From an uncultured Erysipelotrichaceae bacterium (GTDB lineage Bacteria > Bacillota_I > Bacilli_A > Erysipelotrichales > Erysipelotrichaceae), in the NCBI GenBank assembly GCA_934675465.1, contig CAKUQM010000002.1, forward strand, positions 1 through 64,000: a DNA stretch of 64,000 nt, in the 5' to 3' direction. Shown piece by piece: positions 8,947 to 17,558 of the stretch. Within the stretch, counting starts at the first letter, position 1; each line of letters starts with the position of its first letter. The notes under the pieces are model-generated. The model saw only the letters and a list, made by a program, of their open reading frames with translations. It had not been told where the DNA came from and did no database searches. The position numbers were made by a program, and so were the translations under genes.

Positions 8947-10533
8947 ATGAGTAAATATATATTTGTTACAGGGGGCGTTGTATCAGGTTTAGGCAAGGGC
9001 TTAGTTGCTGCCTCACTTGGTCGTTTGTTGAAGGAGAGGGGCTTTAAGGTAGCTGCTCAAAAGTTGGATCCTTATATTAATGTGGATCCAGGTACCATGT
9101 CACCTTTACAGCATGGAGAGGTCTATGTAACAGCTGATGGTGCAGAAACCGACTTAGATTTAGGCCACTATGAACGTTTTATTAATGAGGATTTGAATAA
9201 GTATTCTAATATTACAACTGGTAAGATTTATTCTTCGGTTATTGCCAAGGAAAGAAAGGGTGAATATTTAGGTAGCACAGTTCAGGTTATCCCTCATATT
9301 ACTAATGAGATAAAGAGTTTTATCTATAAGGTAGGCTCTAAGACTGATGCGGACATCGTTATTAGTGAAATAGGTGGTACTGTTGGTGATATTGAATCAA
9401 CACCATTTTTAGAGGCTGCAAGACAGGTTTTAGTGGAAGTAGGCAGTGAAAATTGTATCTTTATTCATGTAGTTCCAATTATCTATTTAAGTGGTTCAAA
9501 CGAACTTAAGACTAAGCCTTGTCAGCATTCTTGTAAGGAACTTCAAAGCTTGGGCATTAGACCTAATATCGTGGTACTTAGAAGTGATACAAAGCTTGAT
9601 AAGCATATTATTGAGAAAGTATCGATGTTTTGTAATGTAAGTGAAGACTGTGTTATTGAGAACTTAACTTTACCTAATATTTATGAAGTACCTTTGGCGC
9701 TTGAAAAGGATCACTTATCAGAAGTTGTATTGAAGCAATTAGGTATGGATGCTGAAGCATATCCGATTGATTTGGATAAGTGGAAGAAGATGGTTCATAA
9801 ACAAAATCATCCTACTAAGGAAGTGACTATTGGTTTAGTTGGAAAGTATGTGGCTTTACATGATGCCTATTTATCTGTTGTAGAGGCTTTAAAACATGCT
9901 TCATATTCATGTGGTGCTAAATTAAATATTAAGTGGATTAATTCAGAAAGAATTGATGAGGATAGTTTTAAAGATATTGATGGTTTGATTGTCCCTGGTG
10001 GCTTTGGTAAAAGAGGCATTGAAGGGATGATTAAGACTTGTAAGTATGCCCGTATTAACAACGTGCCTTTGCTTGGCATATGTCTTGGAATGCAAGTGAT
10101 GTGTATTGAATTTGCTAGAGATGTTTTAGGCTATGAGGATGCCAATAGCTTAGAGTTTGATCCTAAGAGTAAGCATCAAATCATTAATTTTATGGCTGAT
10201 CAAAGTGATGAAATTGATAAGGGTGGTACTTTGCGTTTGGGTAATTATCCTTGCATGATAAAGAAGAATAGTGTCTTATATAAAACTTATAAGAAAGATG
10301 AGATTGTTGAAAGACATAGACATCGTTATGAATTTAATAATGAATATCGCGAAGAATTTGAGTCTAATGGTTTGATTCTGTCGGGTACTTCTCCTGATGG
10401 AAGGCTAGTAGAGTGTGTTGAATATCCTTCTAATAATTACTATGTAGGAGCTCAATTTCATCCTGAATTCAAGTCTCGTCCTAACAAACCTCATCCATTG
10501 TTTGTAGGTTTGATAAAGGCAAGTTTAAAGTAA
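8947..10533 (+). CDS. pyrG: CTP synthase
   Basis: This 528-residue enzyme makes CTP from UTP, ATP and glutamine in pyrimidine synthesis. The N-terminal synthase domain begins MSKYIFVTGGVVSGLGKG. The C-terminal class I glutamine amidotransferase domain has its nucleophile Cys in LLGICLGMQ (about 379) and the His-Glu pair in FHPEF (about 504). Length is normal for the family. The start was placed at 8947 because GGAGGGAAGG lies just upstream; a TTG farther upstream would fall inside the leader hairpin. Expression is probably set by the leader terminator. Confidence 0.97.
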   Translation: MSKYIFVTGGVVSGLGKGLVAASLGRLLKERGFKVAAQKLDPYINVDPGTMSPLQHGEVYVTADGAETDLDLGHYERFINEDLNKYSNITTGKIYSSVIAKERKGEYLGSTVQVIPHITNEIKSFIYKVGSKTDADIVISEIGGTVGDIESTPFLEAARQVLVEVGSENCIFIHVVPIIYLSGSNELKTKPCQHSCKELQSLGIRPNIVVLRSDTKLDKHIIEKVSMFCNVSEDCVIENLTLPNIYEVPLALEKDHLSEVVLKQLGMDAEAYPIDLDKWKKMVHKQNHPTKEVTIGLVGKYVALHDAYLSVVEALKHASYSCGAKLNIKWINSERIDEDSFKDIDGLIVPGGFGKRGIEGMIKTCKYARINNVPLLGICLGMQVMCIEFARDVLGYEDANSLEFDPKSKHQIINFMADQSDEIDKGGTLRLGNYPCMIKKNSVLYKTYKKDEIVERHRHRYEFNNEYREEFESNGLILSGTSPDGRLVECVEYPSNNYYVGAQFHPEFKSRPNKPHPLFVGLIKASLK

Positions 10534-10592
10534 AGCGATTACATTTAATTTAGGTGTTTTCAATTGAAAATATTCGTATTACAATGTGAGCT

Positions 10593-11948
10593 ATGCGTAA
10601 GAGATTTGGCGAGATTGATATTTTAAATGGGGTAATGTGGCAACAGATATTGTTGTTCTTTTTCCCGATTATGTTGGGTACGTTTTTCCAACAACTTTAC
10701 AACACGGTCGATGCGATTGTGGTTGGCAATTTTGTGGGTAAGGTGGCCCTGGGTGCTGTTGGTGGTTCGACGGGTACTTTAATAAATTTACTGATTAATT
10801 TTATAAGCGGTTTGGCAGGTGGTGCAACGGTTGTTATTGCACAAAGCTATGGTAAAAATGACATGGAAGGAGTAAAAAAAGGAACAGAATCAGGTATGTT
10901 TCTAGGCATTACCCTAGGATTTGTCTTGATGATTGTCGGAATTGTTAGTGCCAGGCAACTTTTAGTGATGATGGATGTTACACCTGAGATTTTACCTCTT
11001 GCGGTATCTTATATGAGAATCTATTTGTTGGGTCTTGTTCCAACAATGATTTATAACGTTGGTTCTGGTGTTTTAAGGGCGGTAGGTGATTCAAGAAGAC
11101 CTTTATATTTCTTGGTTGCGTCTTGTTTTATCAATATTGTCTGTGACATCTTGTTTGTATGTGTTTTTAACTTAGGTGTTAATGGTGCTGCACTAGCAAC
11201 CATCGCTTCACAAATATTCTCTTGTGTTTTGGTACTTTTGGCTTTAGCTAAGAAGGGTACTTGTTATCATTATCGTTTGAATTTAAAGTATGAGGCTGAT
11301 TTCTTAAGAAATATTATCATTATTGGTTTACCAACTGGAATTCAATCTATTTTGTATTCTATTTCTAACTTATTTATTCAGGCTCAGGTTAATGGCTATG
11401 GAACCGATACTATTGCGGCGTTTACGGCTTTTGGTAAGATTGATGCCTTGTTCTGGATGATTTCTGGTGCTTATAGTGTGGCAATTATCACGATTGTTGG
11501 ACAATGTTATGGTGCTGGTAAGATTAAACGTTTAAAGGAAGCTGTCAGGACTGCCATTTGGATGTATTGTGTGACAGCTGTTATGATTGCATCTATTTGT
11601 TACTTTGGCGGTAATTACTTGTATCAAATGTTTACAAGTGATACCGAGGTAATTAGGATTGGTATGGATATTCTTATGTTCTTGTGTCCATATTGGATTA
11701 CTTTCTGTTTGATTGAGATATTGTCATCTGCTATTAGAGCATGTGGTGAGTCTTTGAAGCCGATGATTATTACGGCGATTACTATTTGTGGTTTTAGGGT
11801 CTTGTGGATTATTTTATATCCTTCTACTACCGTAATTGAAACATTATATTGTTATCCTATTTCTTGGGTTGTTACTGATGTCATTTTCCTTATTTATTAT
11901 CATAAGGGAACATGGTTAAAGGTGGATAGTAGTATAATACAAGAGTGA
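10593..11948 (+). CDS. MATE family efflux transporter
   Basis: The 451-residue protein has about twelve hydrophobic segments and the typical start 'PIMLGTFFQQLYNTVDAIVVGNFVG' of the NorM/DinF-type MATE family. These transporters export drugs or metabolites using Na+ or H+. There is no clear ribosome-binding site; a TACAAT box at 10580-10585 ends only 7 nt before the ATG, with TTTTCA 17 bp farther upstream. The substrate is unknown. Confidence 0.88.
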   Translation: MRKRFGEIDILNGVMWQQILLFFFPIMLGTFFQQLYNTVDAIVVGNFVGKVALGAVGGSTGTLINLLINFISGLAGGATVVIAQSYGKNDMEGVKKGTESGMFLGITLGFVLMIVGIVSARQLLVMMDVTPEILPLAVSYMRIYLLGLVPTMIYNVGSGVLRAVGDSRRPLYFLVASCFINIVCDILFVCVFNLGVNGAALATIASQIFSCVLVLLALAKKGTCYHYRLNLKYEADFLRNIIIIGLPTGIQSILYSISNLFIQAQVNGYGTDTIAAFTAFGKIDALFWMISGAYSVAIITIVGQCYGAGKIKRLKEAVRTAIWMYCVTAVMIASICYFGGNYLYQMFTSDTEVIRIGMDILMFLCPYWITFCLIEILSSAIRACGESLKPMIITAITICGFRVLWIILYPSTTVIETLYCYPISWVVTDVIFLIYYHKGTWLKVDSSIIQE

Positions 11949-12109
11949 AAGACATTGGCAGGTTTATAAATTTAGGCTTTACTATCGTATCAATTATTCT
12001 TATTTGTCTTTATATTGGTTATAGGACAAACAACTATGTGTTGTGGATAATTGTTGGGATTGGTATGGCCTTATTTTATTTATTGAGCTTTTTGGTGAAG
12101 AAATTATGA
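11945..12109 (+). CDS. Small two-helix membrane protein (54 aa)
   Basis: A GTG at 11945 opens a 54-codon frame that overlaps the MATE stop by 4 nt and ends at TGA 12107-12109, overlapping the ATG of the next gene as ATGA. The product has two hydrophobic segments (about 9-26 and 31-50) separated by 'YRTNNY' and ends in KKL. A TATAAT box at 11933-11938 ends 6 nt before the GTG. The topology recalls AtpZ-type small membrane proteins, but similarity by eye is weak. Its gap-free fit between two genes supports it being real. Confidence 0.6.
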   Translation: MKDIGRFINLGFTIVSIILICLYIGYRTNNYVLWIIVGIGMALFYLLSFLVKKL

Positions 12110-12708
12110 AATTATATGAGACTAATGAAATTGAAAGAATCAAGAATGATCTTTTAAATGGTGAGATAGTAGCTTTTGGTACGGATACCGTTTTTGGTTT
12201 GGCTTGTGTTTATGATAATCCTAAGGCAATACAGAAGGTTTATGATGCGAAGAATAGGGAAGCGAGAAAAGCTTTGCCTATGATGTGCAAAAGTGTTGAT
12301 ATAATAAAAGAAGTGGCATATGTAAGTGATGATGCTTACAAGATTATGAAAGCTTTTATGCCAGGAGCTATTACAATTATTTATAAGAAAAGACCATGCA
12401 TCAGCGATTTGGCTACTAGTGGTATGGATACTATTGGAATTCGTATTCCTAATGATGACTTTGTGTTGAGTCTATTAAGAGAGGTAGGAAAACCACTATT
12501 GGTTACTAGTGCGAATATCTCCAATGAACCATCAGAGTTAAAATGGGAAGAAGTTTATAAGAAACTTGATGGTAGGATTGATGGTATTGTGAAAAAGGAC
12601 GCTAGTGGTAGTAGTTCTAGTACTATCGTTGATTGTAGTGGTGAGGAAATAAAAATCTTAAGACAAGGGCCTATTAGTGAAAAGGAGATTAGAGAAGTAA
12701 TTCAATGA
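12106..12708 (+). CDS. L-threonylcarbamoyladenylate synthase (TsaC/YrdC/YwlC type)
   Basis: The 200-residue protein has the YrdC-domain features: 'GEIVAFGTDTVFGLAC' near the N-terminus, 'KNREARKALPMM' in place of the KxR signature, and 'TSANISNEPS' later. It makes threonylcarbamoyl-AMP from Thr, bicarbonate and ATP, the first step to t6A37 in tRNA. TcdA, encoded at 4590-5309, acts at the end of the same pathway. The length fits the short single-domain type, not the two-domain Sua5. The ATGA overlaps with both neighbours indicate translational coupling. Confidence 0.88.
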   Translation: MKLYETNEIERIKNDLLNGEIVAFGTDTVFGLACVYDNPKAIQKVYDAKNREARKALPMMCKSVDIIKEVAYVSDDAYKIMKAFMPGAITIIYKKRPCISDLATSGMDTIGIRIPNDDFVLSLLREVGKPLLVTSANISNEPSELKWEEVYKKLDGRIDGIVKKDASGSSSSTIVDCSGEEIKILRQGPISEKEIREVIQ

Positions 12709-14318
12709 AAAACCCAATTTATGTGACAGGACACAAGAATCCAGATACTGACTCAATTGTTTCAAGTATTGCGTATGCGGAGTTCAAGAGGAAACAAGGC
12801 TACAATGTGGTAGCGGGTAGAGTTGGTCCCGTAAGAAGTGATACAGAGTATCTTTTAGAGCGCTTCGAATTTGAAGATCCTTTGCATCTATATACAGCTA
12901 AATGCACCATTAGAGAAATTGAATATGATCAGGCTGTAGTTGTTTCTAAGGACATTACAATCAGAGAAGCTTTAAATAAACTTATTAAGACAGCGTCTAA
13001 GACTGTTTTTGTGACAAAGAATAATCGTTTAGAAGGTGTTGTTTCTTTGAGTAACTTGAACGAGTTGTGGACTGCGAATAGTCGTTATTTGGCTAAGGTA
13101 ATGAAGACAGTAACTTTCGATAATATTATGAAGACTTTAAAGGGTACTGTTTATTACAGGGCTGATTATTTTAAGGTTAGTGGTAATGTAGAAATGGCTC
13201 CTACTTCTGATAAGGAAGTACATGAGGGTGATATTGTCATTACCGCAAGTGAAAGAGCAGTTAAGCAAGCTTTAAAGGCTCAGGTTGGTTTGATTATTAT
13301 CATTGGTCATTTTGATATTTTTGAGAGTGATGAGTATTTGAAGTTGTTTGAGGATGCTAATGTCAATGTCATTAAGACCGATTTAGATGCGATGAAGATT
13401 TCTAAGCTAATTTATCAGGCACCTTCTATTGAGTGTGTAATGGTTAAGGCTAATAAGGTGGTAACTGTTAATCATAATGAGACTGTTGATGCTTGCTTGA
13501 ATAAGATTTCTAAGACAAGATATCGTTCTTATCCTATCTTGGATGAAAACGGCTGTGTTGTTGGTTCAATAAGTAGATATCACTTGAATAATTATAATAA
13601 GAAGCAATTGATTCTTGTGGATCATAATGAGACTAAGCAATCTATTGAAGATATTGAGTTTGGCGAGGTTATTGAAGTTGTTGACCATCACCGTTTGGGT
13701 GATTTGGTGACTAATACTCCTATTAATATCACTACTCAGGTTGTTGGTGCTACGGCTACGATTGTGGCAAATAAGTATATTGATGCTAAGATTGAACTTA
13801 CTAGAAATATGGCTGGTTTGTTGTTGAGTGCTATTTTGGCAGATACAATGAATTTTACAAGTCCAACTACTACTGATGTTGATATTAAGACTGCTCATAT
13901 TCTTGAATATATTGCGGATGTTAATACTGATGAATTATATGAGGCTATCGTTAAGCATGGTGATTCTTTGTTGAATAGAAAGAGTATTGATATCTTGCAT
14001 GAAGATTATAAGGAATTCGATATCAATGGTTATAAGGTTGGTATTGCTCAAGCTACTTGTAAGAATAAAGAGGAATATGCAGCTGTTAAAGAGTCAATTA
14101 AGGGGGCTTTAGCGGATAATTGTAAGTCTGCTGGTTTGGATTTGATGTTGTGTATGATGACTGATAACTATGGCTCTGGTTCTTATTTGTTGTATGCGGG
14201 TGATAAGAGTGATTGTATGACTTTAATCTTTAATGATTATGATGAGGATAAGTTAATCAGTAAACTTGTTTCTAGAAAGAAACAGTTGTTGCCTAAGGTA
14301 ATCGAGGCCTTGTCTTAA
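12705..14318 (+). CDS. Putative manganese-dependent inorganic pyrophosphatase with CBS and DRTGG domains
   Basis: The 537-residue DHH-family phosphoesterase begins with the metal-binding GHKNPDTDS (about 6-14). CBS and DRTGG regulatory domains are inserted at about 65-300. The DHH core then resumes (VDHNE, VVDHHRLGD) and a DHHA2 domain follows to the end. Family members hydrolyse pyrophosphate, and the CBS pair binds adenine nucleotides. The start overlaps the upstream stop as ATGA. The stop overlaps the next ATG, so these genes form one operon. Confidence 0.88.
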   Translation: MKNPIYVTGHKNPDTDSIVSSIAYAEFKRKQGYNVVAGRVGPVRSDTEYLLERFEFEDPLHLYTAKCTIREIEYDQAVVVSKDITIREALNKLIKTASKTVFVTKNNRLEGVVSLSNLNELWTANSRYLAKVMKTVTFDNIMKTLKGTVYYRADYFKVSGNVEMAPTSDKEVHEGDIVITASERAVKQALKAQVGLIIIIGHFDIFESDEYLKLFEDANVNVIKTDLDAMKISKLIYQAPSIECVMVKANKVVTVNHNETVDACLNKISKTRYRSYPILDENGCVVGSISRYHLNNYNKKQLILVDHNETKQSIEDIEFGEVIEVVDHHRLGDLVTNTPINITTQVVGATATIVANKYIDAKIELTRNMAGLLLSAILADTMNFTSPTTTDVDIKTAHILEYIADVNTDELYEAIVKHGDSLLNRKSIDILHEDYKEFDINGYKVGIAQATCKNKEEYAAVKESIKGALADNCKSAGLDLMLCMMTDNYGSGSYLLYAGDKSDCMTLIFNDYDEDKLISKLVSRKKQLLPKVIEALS

Positions 14319-14959
14319 TGAAGACGCTTTTAATTCATGGACATTTAATAATCGATGACTACCGTCAATTTTTAGACGGTAGTCTTTTGGTTGATGATAA
14401 ACATATTCTTGAAGTATATCCGCAATATGTTGAGTTAGATGATGTTAGTGTGGTTGATTTAAAAGGGAAGTTAGTATTTCCTAAGTTTTTGGATTTGGGA
14501 ATATTGGATGAATATCAAATGGTTGTTGATCCTTTAGATGTTGTTGATGCAGGCGATAAAAAGATAATGTTAGGCAATAGTAAGGCATACATGGATGAAG
14601 TTCATATTGAATATGATGGTTACTATGACTTGTTTAATAATATGACGGGTTTTAGTGTTGATAGATTTGGTTTGGTTAATGGGGCGTTTAATGATGATCG
14701 TTATGTTGAACTTGATTCTTCTCTTGATGAGACTATCCTGAGTGTGGTTTATCGTCTTAAACGAAAAGATCGAATTATCTTGATTGGTAATATTGAAGAA
14801 GGCATTAGGAAAATGTATAAGCTTGGTGCTAATTTCAATGAATTGTTGATGATGTCTAGTTTGAATGCATACAGGTTATTTGGTTTGGATAAACAAAGAG
14901 GTTCTTTGATTAAGGGCAAATCAAGCGCTATTGAAGTGATTGGAGATTTAGATGTATAG
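14318..14959 (+). CDS. Shrunken NagA-like amidohydrolase relative without metal ligands
   Basis: The 213-residue protein follows N-acetylglucosamine-6-phosphate deacetylase in outline but is about half its length. The N-terminal beta-strand part (DLKGKLVFPKFLDLGI) corresponds to 'VLPGxIDxHxHG', without the His pair. 'YDLFNNMTGF' and 'GLVNGAF...YVELD' correspond to 'HLFNAM' and 'GLVGAAL...VEIIADG'. The C-terminal 'SLNAYRLFGLDKQRGSLIKGKSS' is the usual amidohydrolase end. All expected metal or catalytic His/Asp residues appear replaced. It is intact and in an operon, so it may have a non-enzymatic role. ATG overlaps the previous TAA. Confidence 0.55.
   Translation: MKTLLIHGHLIIDDYRQFLDGSLLVDDKHILEVYPQYVELDDVSVVDLKGKLVFPKFLDLGILDEYQMVVDPLDVVDAGDKKIMLGNSKAYMDEVHIEYDGYYDLFNNMTGFSVDRFGLVNGAFNDDRYVELDSSLDETILSVVYRLKRKDRIILIGNIEEGIRKMYKLGANFNELLMMSSLNAYRLFGLDKQRGSLIKGKSSAIEVIGDLDV
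14357..14388 (+). terminator. Intragenic terminator-like hairpin at the 5' end of the NagA-like gene
   Basis: GACTACCGTC (14357-14366) and GACGGTAGTC (14375-14384) form a perfect 10-bp stem with an 8-nt loop, followed by TTTT. It lies 40 nt inside the coding sequence and may partly terminate transcription from the tsaC-pyrophosphatase genes. Confidence 0.55.
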
Positions 14960-15152
14960 ATTTTATTTAAGAGTTTTAATTTACATAATATGTTTTATCA
15001 TGGTGCTATTTGGAATGAGTTCTTTTGACTATAATCGCTTTATTAAACAAGGTAAAGTGGCTCAAGGTTGGATTTTGTATTTTGCGATTGCGTTTGCGTT
15101 GGCATATTTGGTAGGCTCGTTTTTAATGTCTATCATTTATTATTTTAATTAA
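14952..15152 (+). CDS. DUF1146 (YwzB-like) small membrane protein
   Basis: The 66-residue protein has two hydrophobic helices flanking the conserved 'FDYNRFIKQGKVAQGWILYF' region typical of DUF1146 (Bacillus YwzB). The function of the family is unknown. It overlaps the upstream gene by 8 nt, which points to translational coupling. Confidence 0.7.
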   Translation: MYRFYLRVLIYIICFIMVLFGMSSFDYNRFIKQGKVAQGWILYFAIAFALAYLVGSFLMSIIYYFN

Positions 15153-15175
15153 GAGATGGTATAATCTTACTAAGT

Positions 15176-16291
15176 ATGTATTATACTTTGTCGGTTGCAC
15201 TTCCATATGTGCTTGTTGCGTTTATCATATCTTTTGCGTTAACACCTATCGCAAAGAAGATTGGTTTGGCAACAAAGACATATGCTATAGAGAATAAGCG
15301 TACAGTTCACCATGGCAAGATTGTTAGAATAGGTGGGCTTGCGATGTATTGTGCCTTTGTCATCACAATGGCAATTTTTGTTCACCCTGATAGTACTTTT
15401 AATGCGATTCTTGTTGGTGGCTGTATTGTTTTTCTTGGTGGTTTGATTGATGATATGTTTGATCTTAAACCAATTGTTAAGTTAATGTTTCAAATTGCGG
15501 CAGCACTTTATGTCATAATTGTTGGTAATATTCAGATGAATGAAATTAATTTGCCTTTTATTACTATTAATATTGGACCAATTTATTATTTGATTTCTTT
15601 TGTATGGATTGTTGGTGTTACTAATGCGATTAATTTAATTGATGGTTTAGATGGTTTATCTAGTGGTATTTCTATTATCGTTTTGTGTGTAATTGGTTTT
15701 ATCGCTTATCAAATGAGAAGAATTGATGCGGCAATTGTTGCGCTTATTATGGTTGGTTCGATTGCGGGTGTCTTGCCTTATAATTTCCATCCAGCTAGCA
15801 TCTTTGTCGGTGACTGTGGTGCTTTGTTTATGGGCTATATGATTGCTTGTTTGTCTTTATTAGGCTTTAAGTCAACTGCTTTCGTATCTCTTGTGTTCCC
15901 ACTTATTATTTTGTTTGTACCGCTTGCGGATACTTCTTTGGCGATTATTAGAAGAAAACTTAAGGGTCAAAAGATTTCTGAGGCTGATAGATCGCATTTA
16001 CATCATGTTTTGATGTATAAGATTGGCTTGTCTCATAGAAATACGGTTTTGTTGTTGTATCTTGTAAGTTTCTTATTTGGCTGTGATGCTATTATTATGT
16101 ATTTCCATCAAACTGCTGGTTTGATTATGTTGTTTATATTGTGTTGTATCGCTTGGATGTTTATTGAGCTTACAGGTATGATTAATCCTAAGTTCCATCC
16201 AGTGATTGGTTTTTTAAGAAGAACTATTGGCCATCCTAAGAAGTCAGATGATGCATTCTTTGAGGCTAATAAGATTCATCATAGTAATTAA
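15176..16291 (+). CDS. tagO: Undecaprenyl-phosphate GlcNAc-1-phosphate transferase-like (TagO/WecA family)
   Basis: This 371-residue, roughly eleven-helix protein carries the MraY/WecA-family motifs: GGLIDD (about 87), NLIDGLDGL (about 150), FVGDCGALFMGY (about 210) and DRSHLHH (about 275). The last one, with the His cluster, is characteristic of the WecA/TagO branch. The enzyme transfers a sugar phosphate to undecaprenyl phosphate to start teichoic acid or other envelope polymers. A TATAAT box (extended as TGGTATAAT) at 15160-15165 ends 10 nt before the ATG, with no Shine-Dalgarno between. Confidence 0.87.
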   Translation: MYYTLSVALPYVLVAFIISFALTPIAKKIGLATKTYAIENKRTVHHGKIVRIGGLAMYCAFVITMAIFVHPDSTFNAILVGGCIVFLGGLIDDMFDLKPIVKLMFQIAAALYVIIVGNIQMNEINLPFITINIGPIYYLISFVWIVGVTNAINLIDGLDGLSSGISIIVLCVIGFIAYQMRRIDAAIVALIMVGSIAGVLPYNFHPASIFVGDCGALFMGYMIACLSLLGFKSTAFVSLVFPLIILFVPLADTSLAIIRRKLKGQKISEADRSHLHHVLMYKIGLSHRNTVLLLYLVSFLFGCDAIIMYFHQTAGLIMLFILCCIAWMFIELTGMINPKFHPVIGFLRRTIGHPKKSDDAFFEANKIHHSN

Positions 16292-16293
16292 TT

Positions 16294-16716
16294 ATGAAGA
16301 AGATTGTAACATTATTACTTGTTTTAATATTATTATTATTTGGCTGTGCTGCTAAAAAGGAAGAGTTCTATTCTTTGAAGTTTAATGACCAAGAATTGGT
16401 TGTTGGTTTTGATGAGACTGTTGATGAAACATTACCAATTGAATATGGGATGACTGAATTAAAGAAGAAGACAGTGCTTGGTAAGGTAGTCTTATATCTA
16501 AATGATGTTGATGGTCCTGTTTATTTAAATGATTATGAATTAAACAGTATAAAGGATACATGTAGCGCTTTCTCGGGTGAGTATATCGAAAAAAATGGCC
16601 ATGCTTGTGTAATTGGTAAACGAATTAAAAAACATGATAATTATGTCGTGCTGTATGGTGATATCTTAAGTGATAATGTTGATAAGGTTGATCGAATTGA
16701 AGTCTACTATGAGTGA
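16294..16716 (+). CDS. Small lipoprotein (140 aa)
   Basis: The N-terminus is a lipoprotein signal with the lipobox LLFGC (Cys18). The mature part is charged and without a recognised domain. It starts 2 nt after the TagO-like gene, so it is probably in the same operon. The TGA lies in the loop of the terminator hairpin at 16700-16733. Function unknown. Confidence 0.7.
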   Translation: MKKIVTLLLVLILLLFGCAAKKEEFYSLKFNDQELVVGFDETVDETLPIEYGMTELKKKTVLGKVVLYLNDVDGPVYLNDYELNSIKDTCSAFSGEYIEKNGHACVIGKRIKKHDNYVVLYGDILSDNVDKVDRIEVYYE

Positions 16717-16733
16717 TTATAGTAGACTTTTTA
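16700..16733 (+). terminator. Terminator at the junction of two convergent genes
   Basis: AAGTCTACTAT (16700-16710) pairs with ATAGTAGACTT (16719-16729); T-rich sequence follows on the + strand. Both neighbouring genes end inside it: the + gene at 16716 and the - gene at 16717, with no intergenic base. Confidence 0.8.
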
Positions 16734-17298
16734 TAAATATCTCTAGGCCAATGAATATAAGAATTGAGCCACCTAAGATGTTAGCTTTGTTAGCTAATTT
16801 TAATCCAAACTTTTTGCCAAGTATTAATCCAAACATGCAAATAAAGAAAGTAACGATGCCAATGATTATAGATTCTATTATGGCTGAAGGAAATGCAAAG
16901 TTGGCGATAGTAAAACCAACTGATAGGGCGTCGATTGATGTAGCTATACCTTGGATGATTAGGCCATATAATGATAGACTTTCGTTATTATCTTCTTTGT
17001 CATCATCTTTTTTAAAACTTTCTAGAATCATGTTGCTACCGATAAATAATAGAAGAATTAGGGCAATATAAGGAATGAACTTTTGAAAGACTGTGAAGGT
17101 GTCTACCAGGGTATGAACGCAGAACCAGCCGATAAGGGGCATGATAGTTTGAAAGATTGAGAAACAACCGGCAATCTGAAATTGTCTTTTCTTGCCCATA
17201 TGTGATTCATTTAGTCCGTTTGCGAGCGATACGGAGAAGGCATCCATGGCTAGGCCTACTCCTAATAAAATTGCGTTTGTGAAAAATAAGAAATTCAT
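16717..17298 (-). CDS. mntP: Manganese efflux pump MntP
   Basis: The 193-residue, six-helix protein has the two conserved MntP repeats, GVGLAMDAFSVSLA near the N-terminus and ATSIDALSVGF in the second half, each with the essential Asp. MntP exports Mn2+. The start was placed at 17298 (MNFLFF), since more upstream ATGs lie inside the riboswitch and its terminator. A GGAG is 10 nt upstream. The yybP-ykoY element and terminator between 17314 and 17452 show induction by Mn2+. Confidence 0.9.
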   Translation of the reverse strand: MNFLFFTNAILLGVGLAMDAFSVSLANGLNESHMGKKRQFQIAGCFSIFQTIMPLIGWFCVHTLVDTFTVFQKFIPYIALILLLFIGSNMILESFKKDDDKEDNNESLSLYGLIIQGIATSIDALSVGFTIANFAFPSAIIESIIIGIVTFFICMFGLILGKKFGLKLANKANILGGSILIFIGLEIFIKSLL

Positions 17299-17313
17299 AC
17301 CCTTGTTACTCCA

Positions 17314-17341
17314 TAAAAAAACTTGTGCGTTATACACAAGA
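17314..17341 (-). terminator. Expression-platform terminator of the mntP riboswitch
   Basis: On the - strand CTTGTG, a 7-nt loop and CACAAG are followed by seven T. It lies between the riboswitch aptamer and mntP and would be prevented when the aptamer binds Mn2+. Confidence 0.8.
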
Positions 17342-17365
17342 CTAATTCCCATGTATAACAAAATA

Positions 17366-17452
17366 TACATGAGTCTCGCAATTTAATGTATACCAGGTTT
17401 AAACCAGAATGTTGATATACAGCCAAGTGTGGGGCTTGCTACTCCCTCAATG
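17366..17452 (-). promoter_or_regulatory. yybP-ykoY manganese riboswitch
   Basis: The - strand shows the hallmark elements in order: GGGAGTAGC (17446-17438) for the first internal loop, TATCAACATTCTGG in the middle, and GCGAGAC (17379-17373) for the second loop. These two loops dock to bind Mn2+ in known members. It precedes mntP, the classic target, and is followed by an intrinsic terminator. Confidence 0.88.
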
Positions 17453-17486
17453 GATTTATCGTAACATACATTAATGATTAATTAAA

Positions 17487-17520
17487 TGGTAAAATATTAT
17501 CTCAAGGCATATGTGCCTTG
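17487..17520 (+). promoter_or_regulatory. Extended -10 promoter and 5'-end hairpin of the next gene
   Basis: TGGTAAAAT (17487-17495) is an extended -10 box. The perfect inverted repeat CAAGGCA-tatg-TGCCTTG (17503-17520) starts where the transcript should begin, so it could be an RNA-stabilising 5' hairpin or an operator. Confidence 0.5.
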
Positions 17521-17558
17521 ATTCGATGTTGTATTAAAGAATAAGAAATGAGGTTTAA

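Noticed and set aside
16670..17071. Open frame on the + strand opposite mntP
   Set aside because: It is the complement of mntP, which has clear family motifs and a riboswitch.
17299..17370. Earlier mntP start
   Set aside because: The extra codons fall in the riboswitch expression platform and do not match MntP N-termini.
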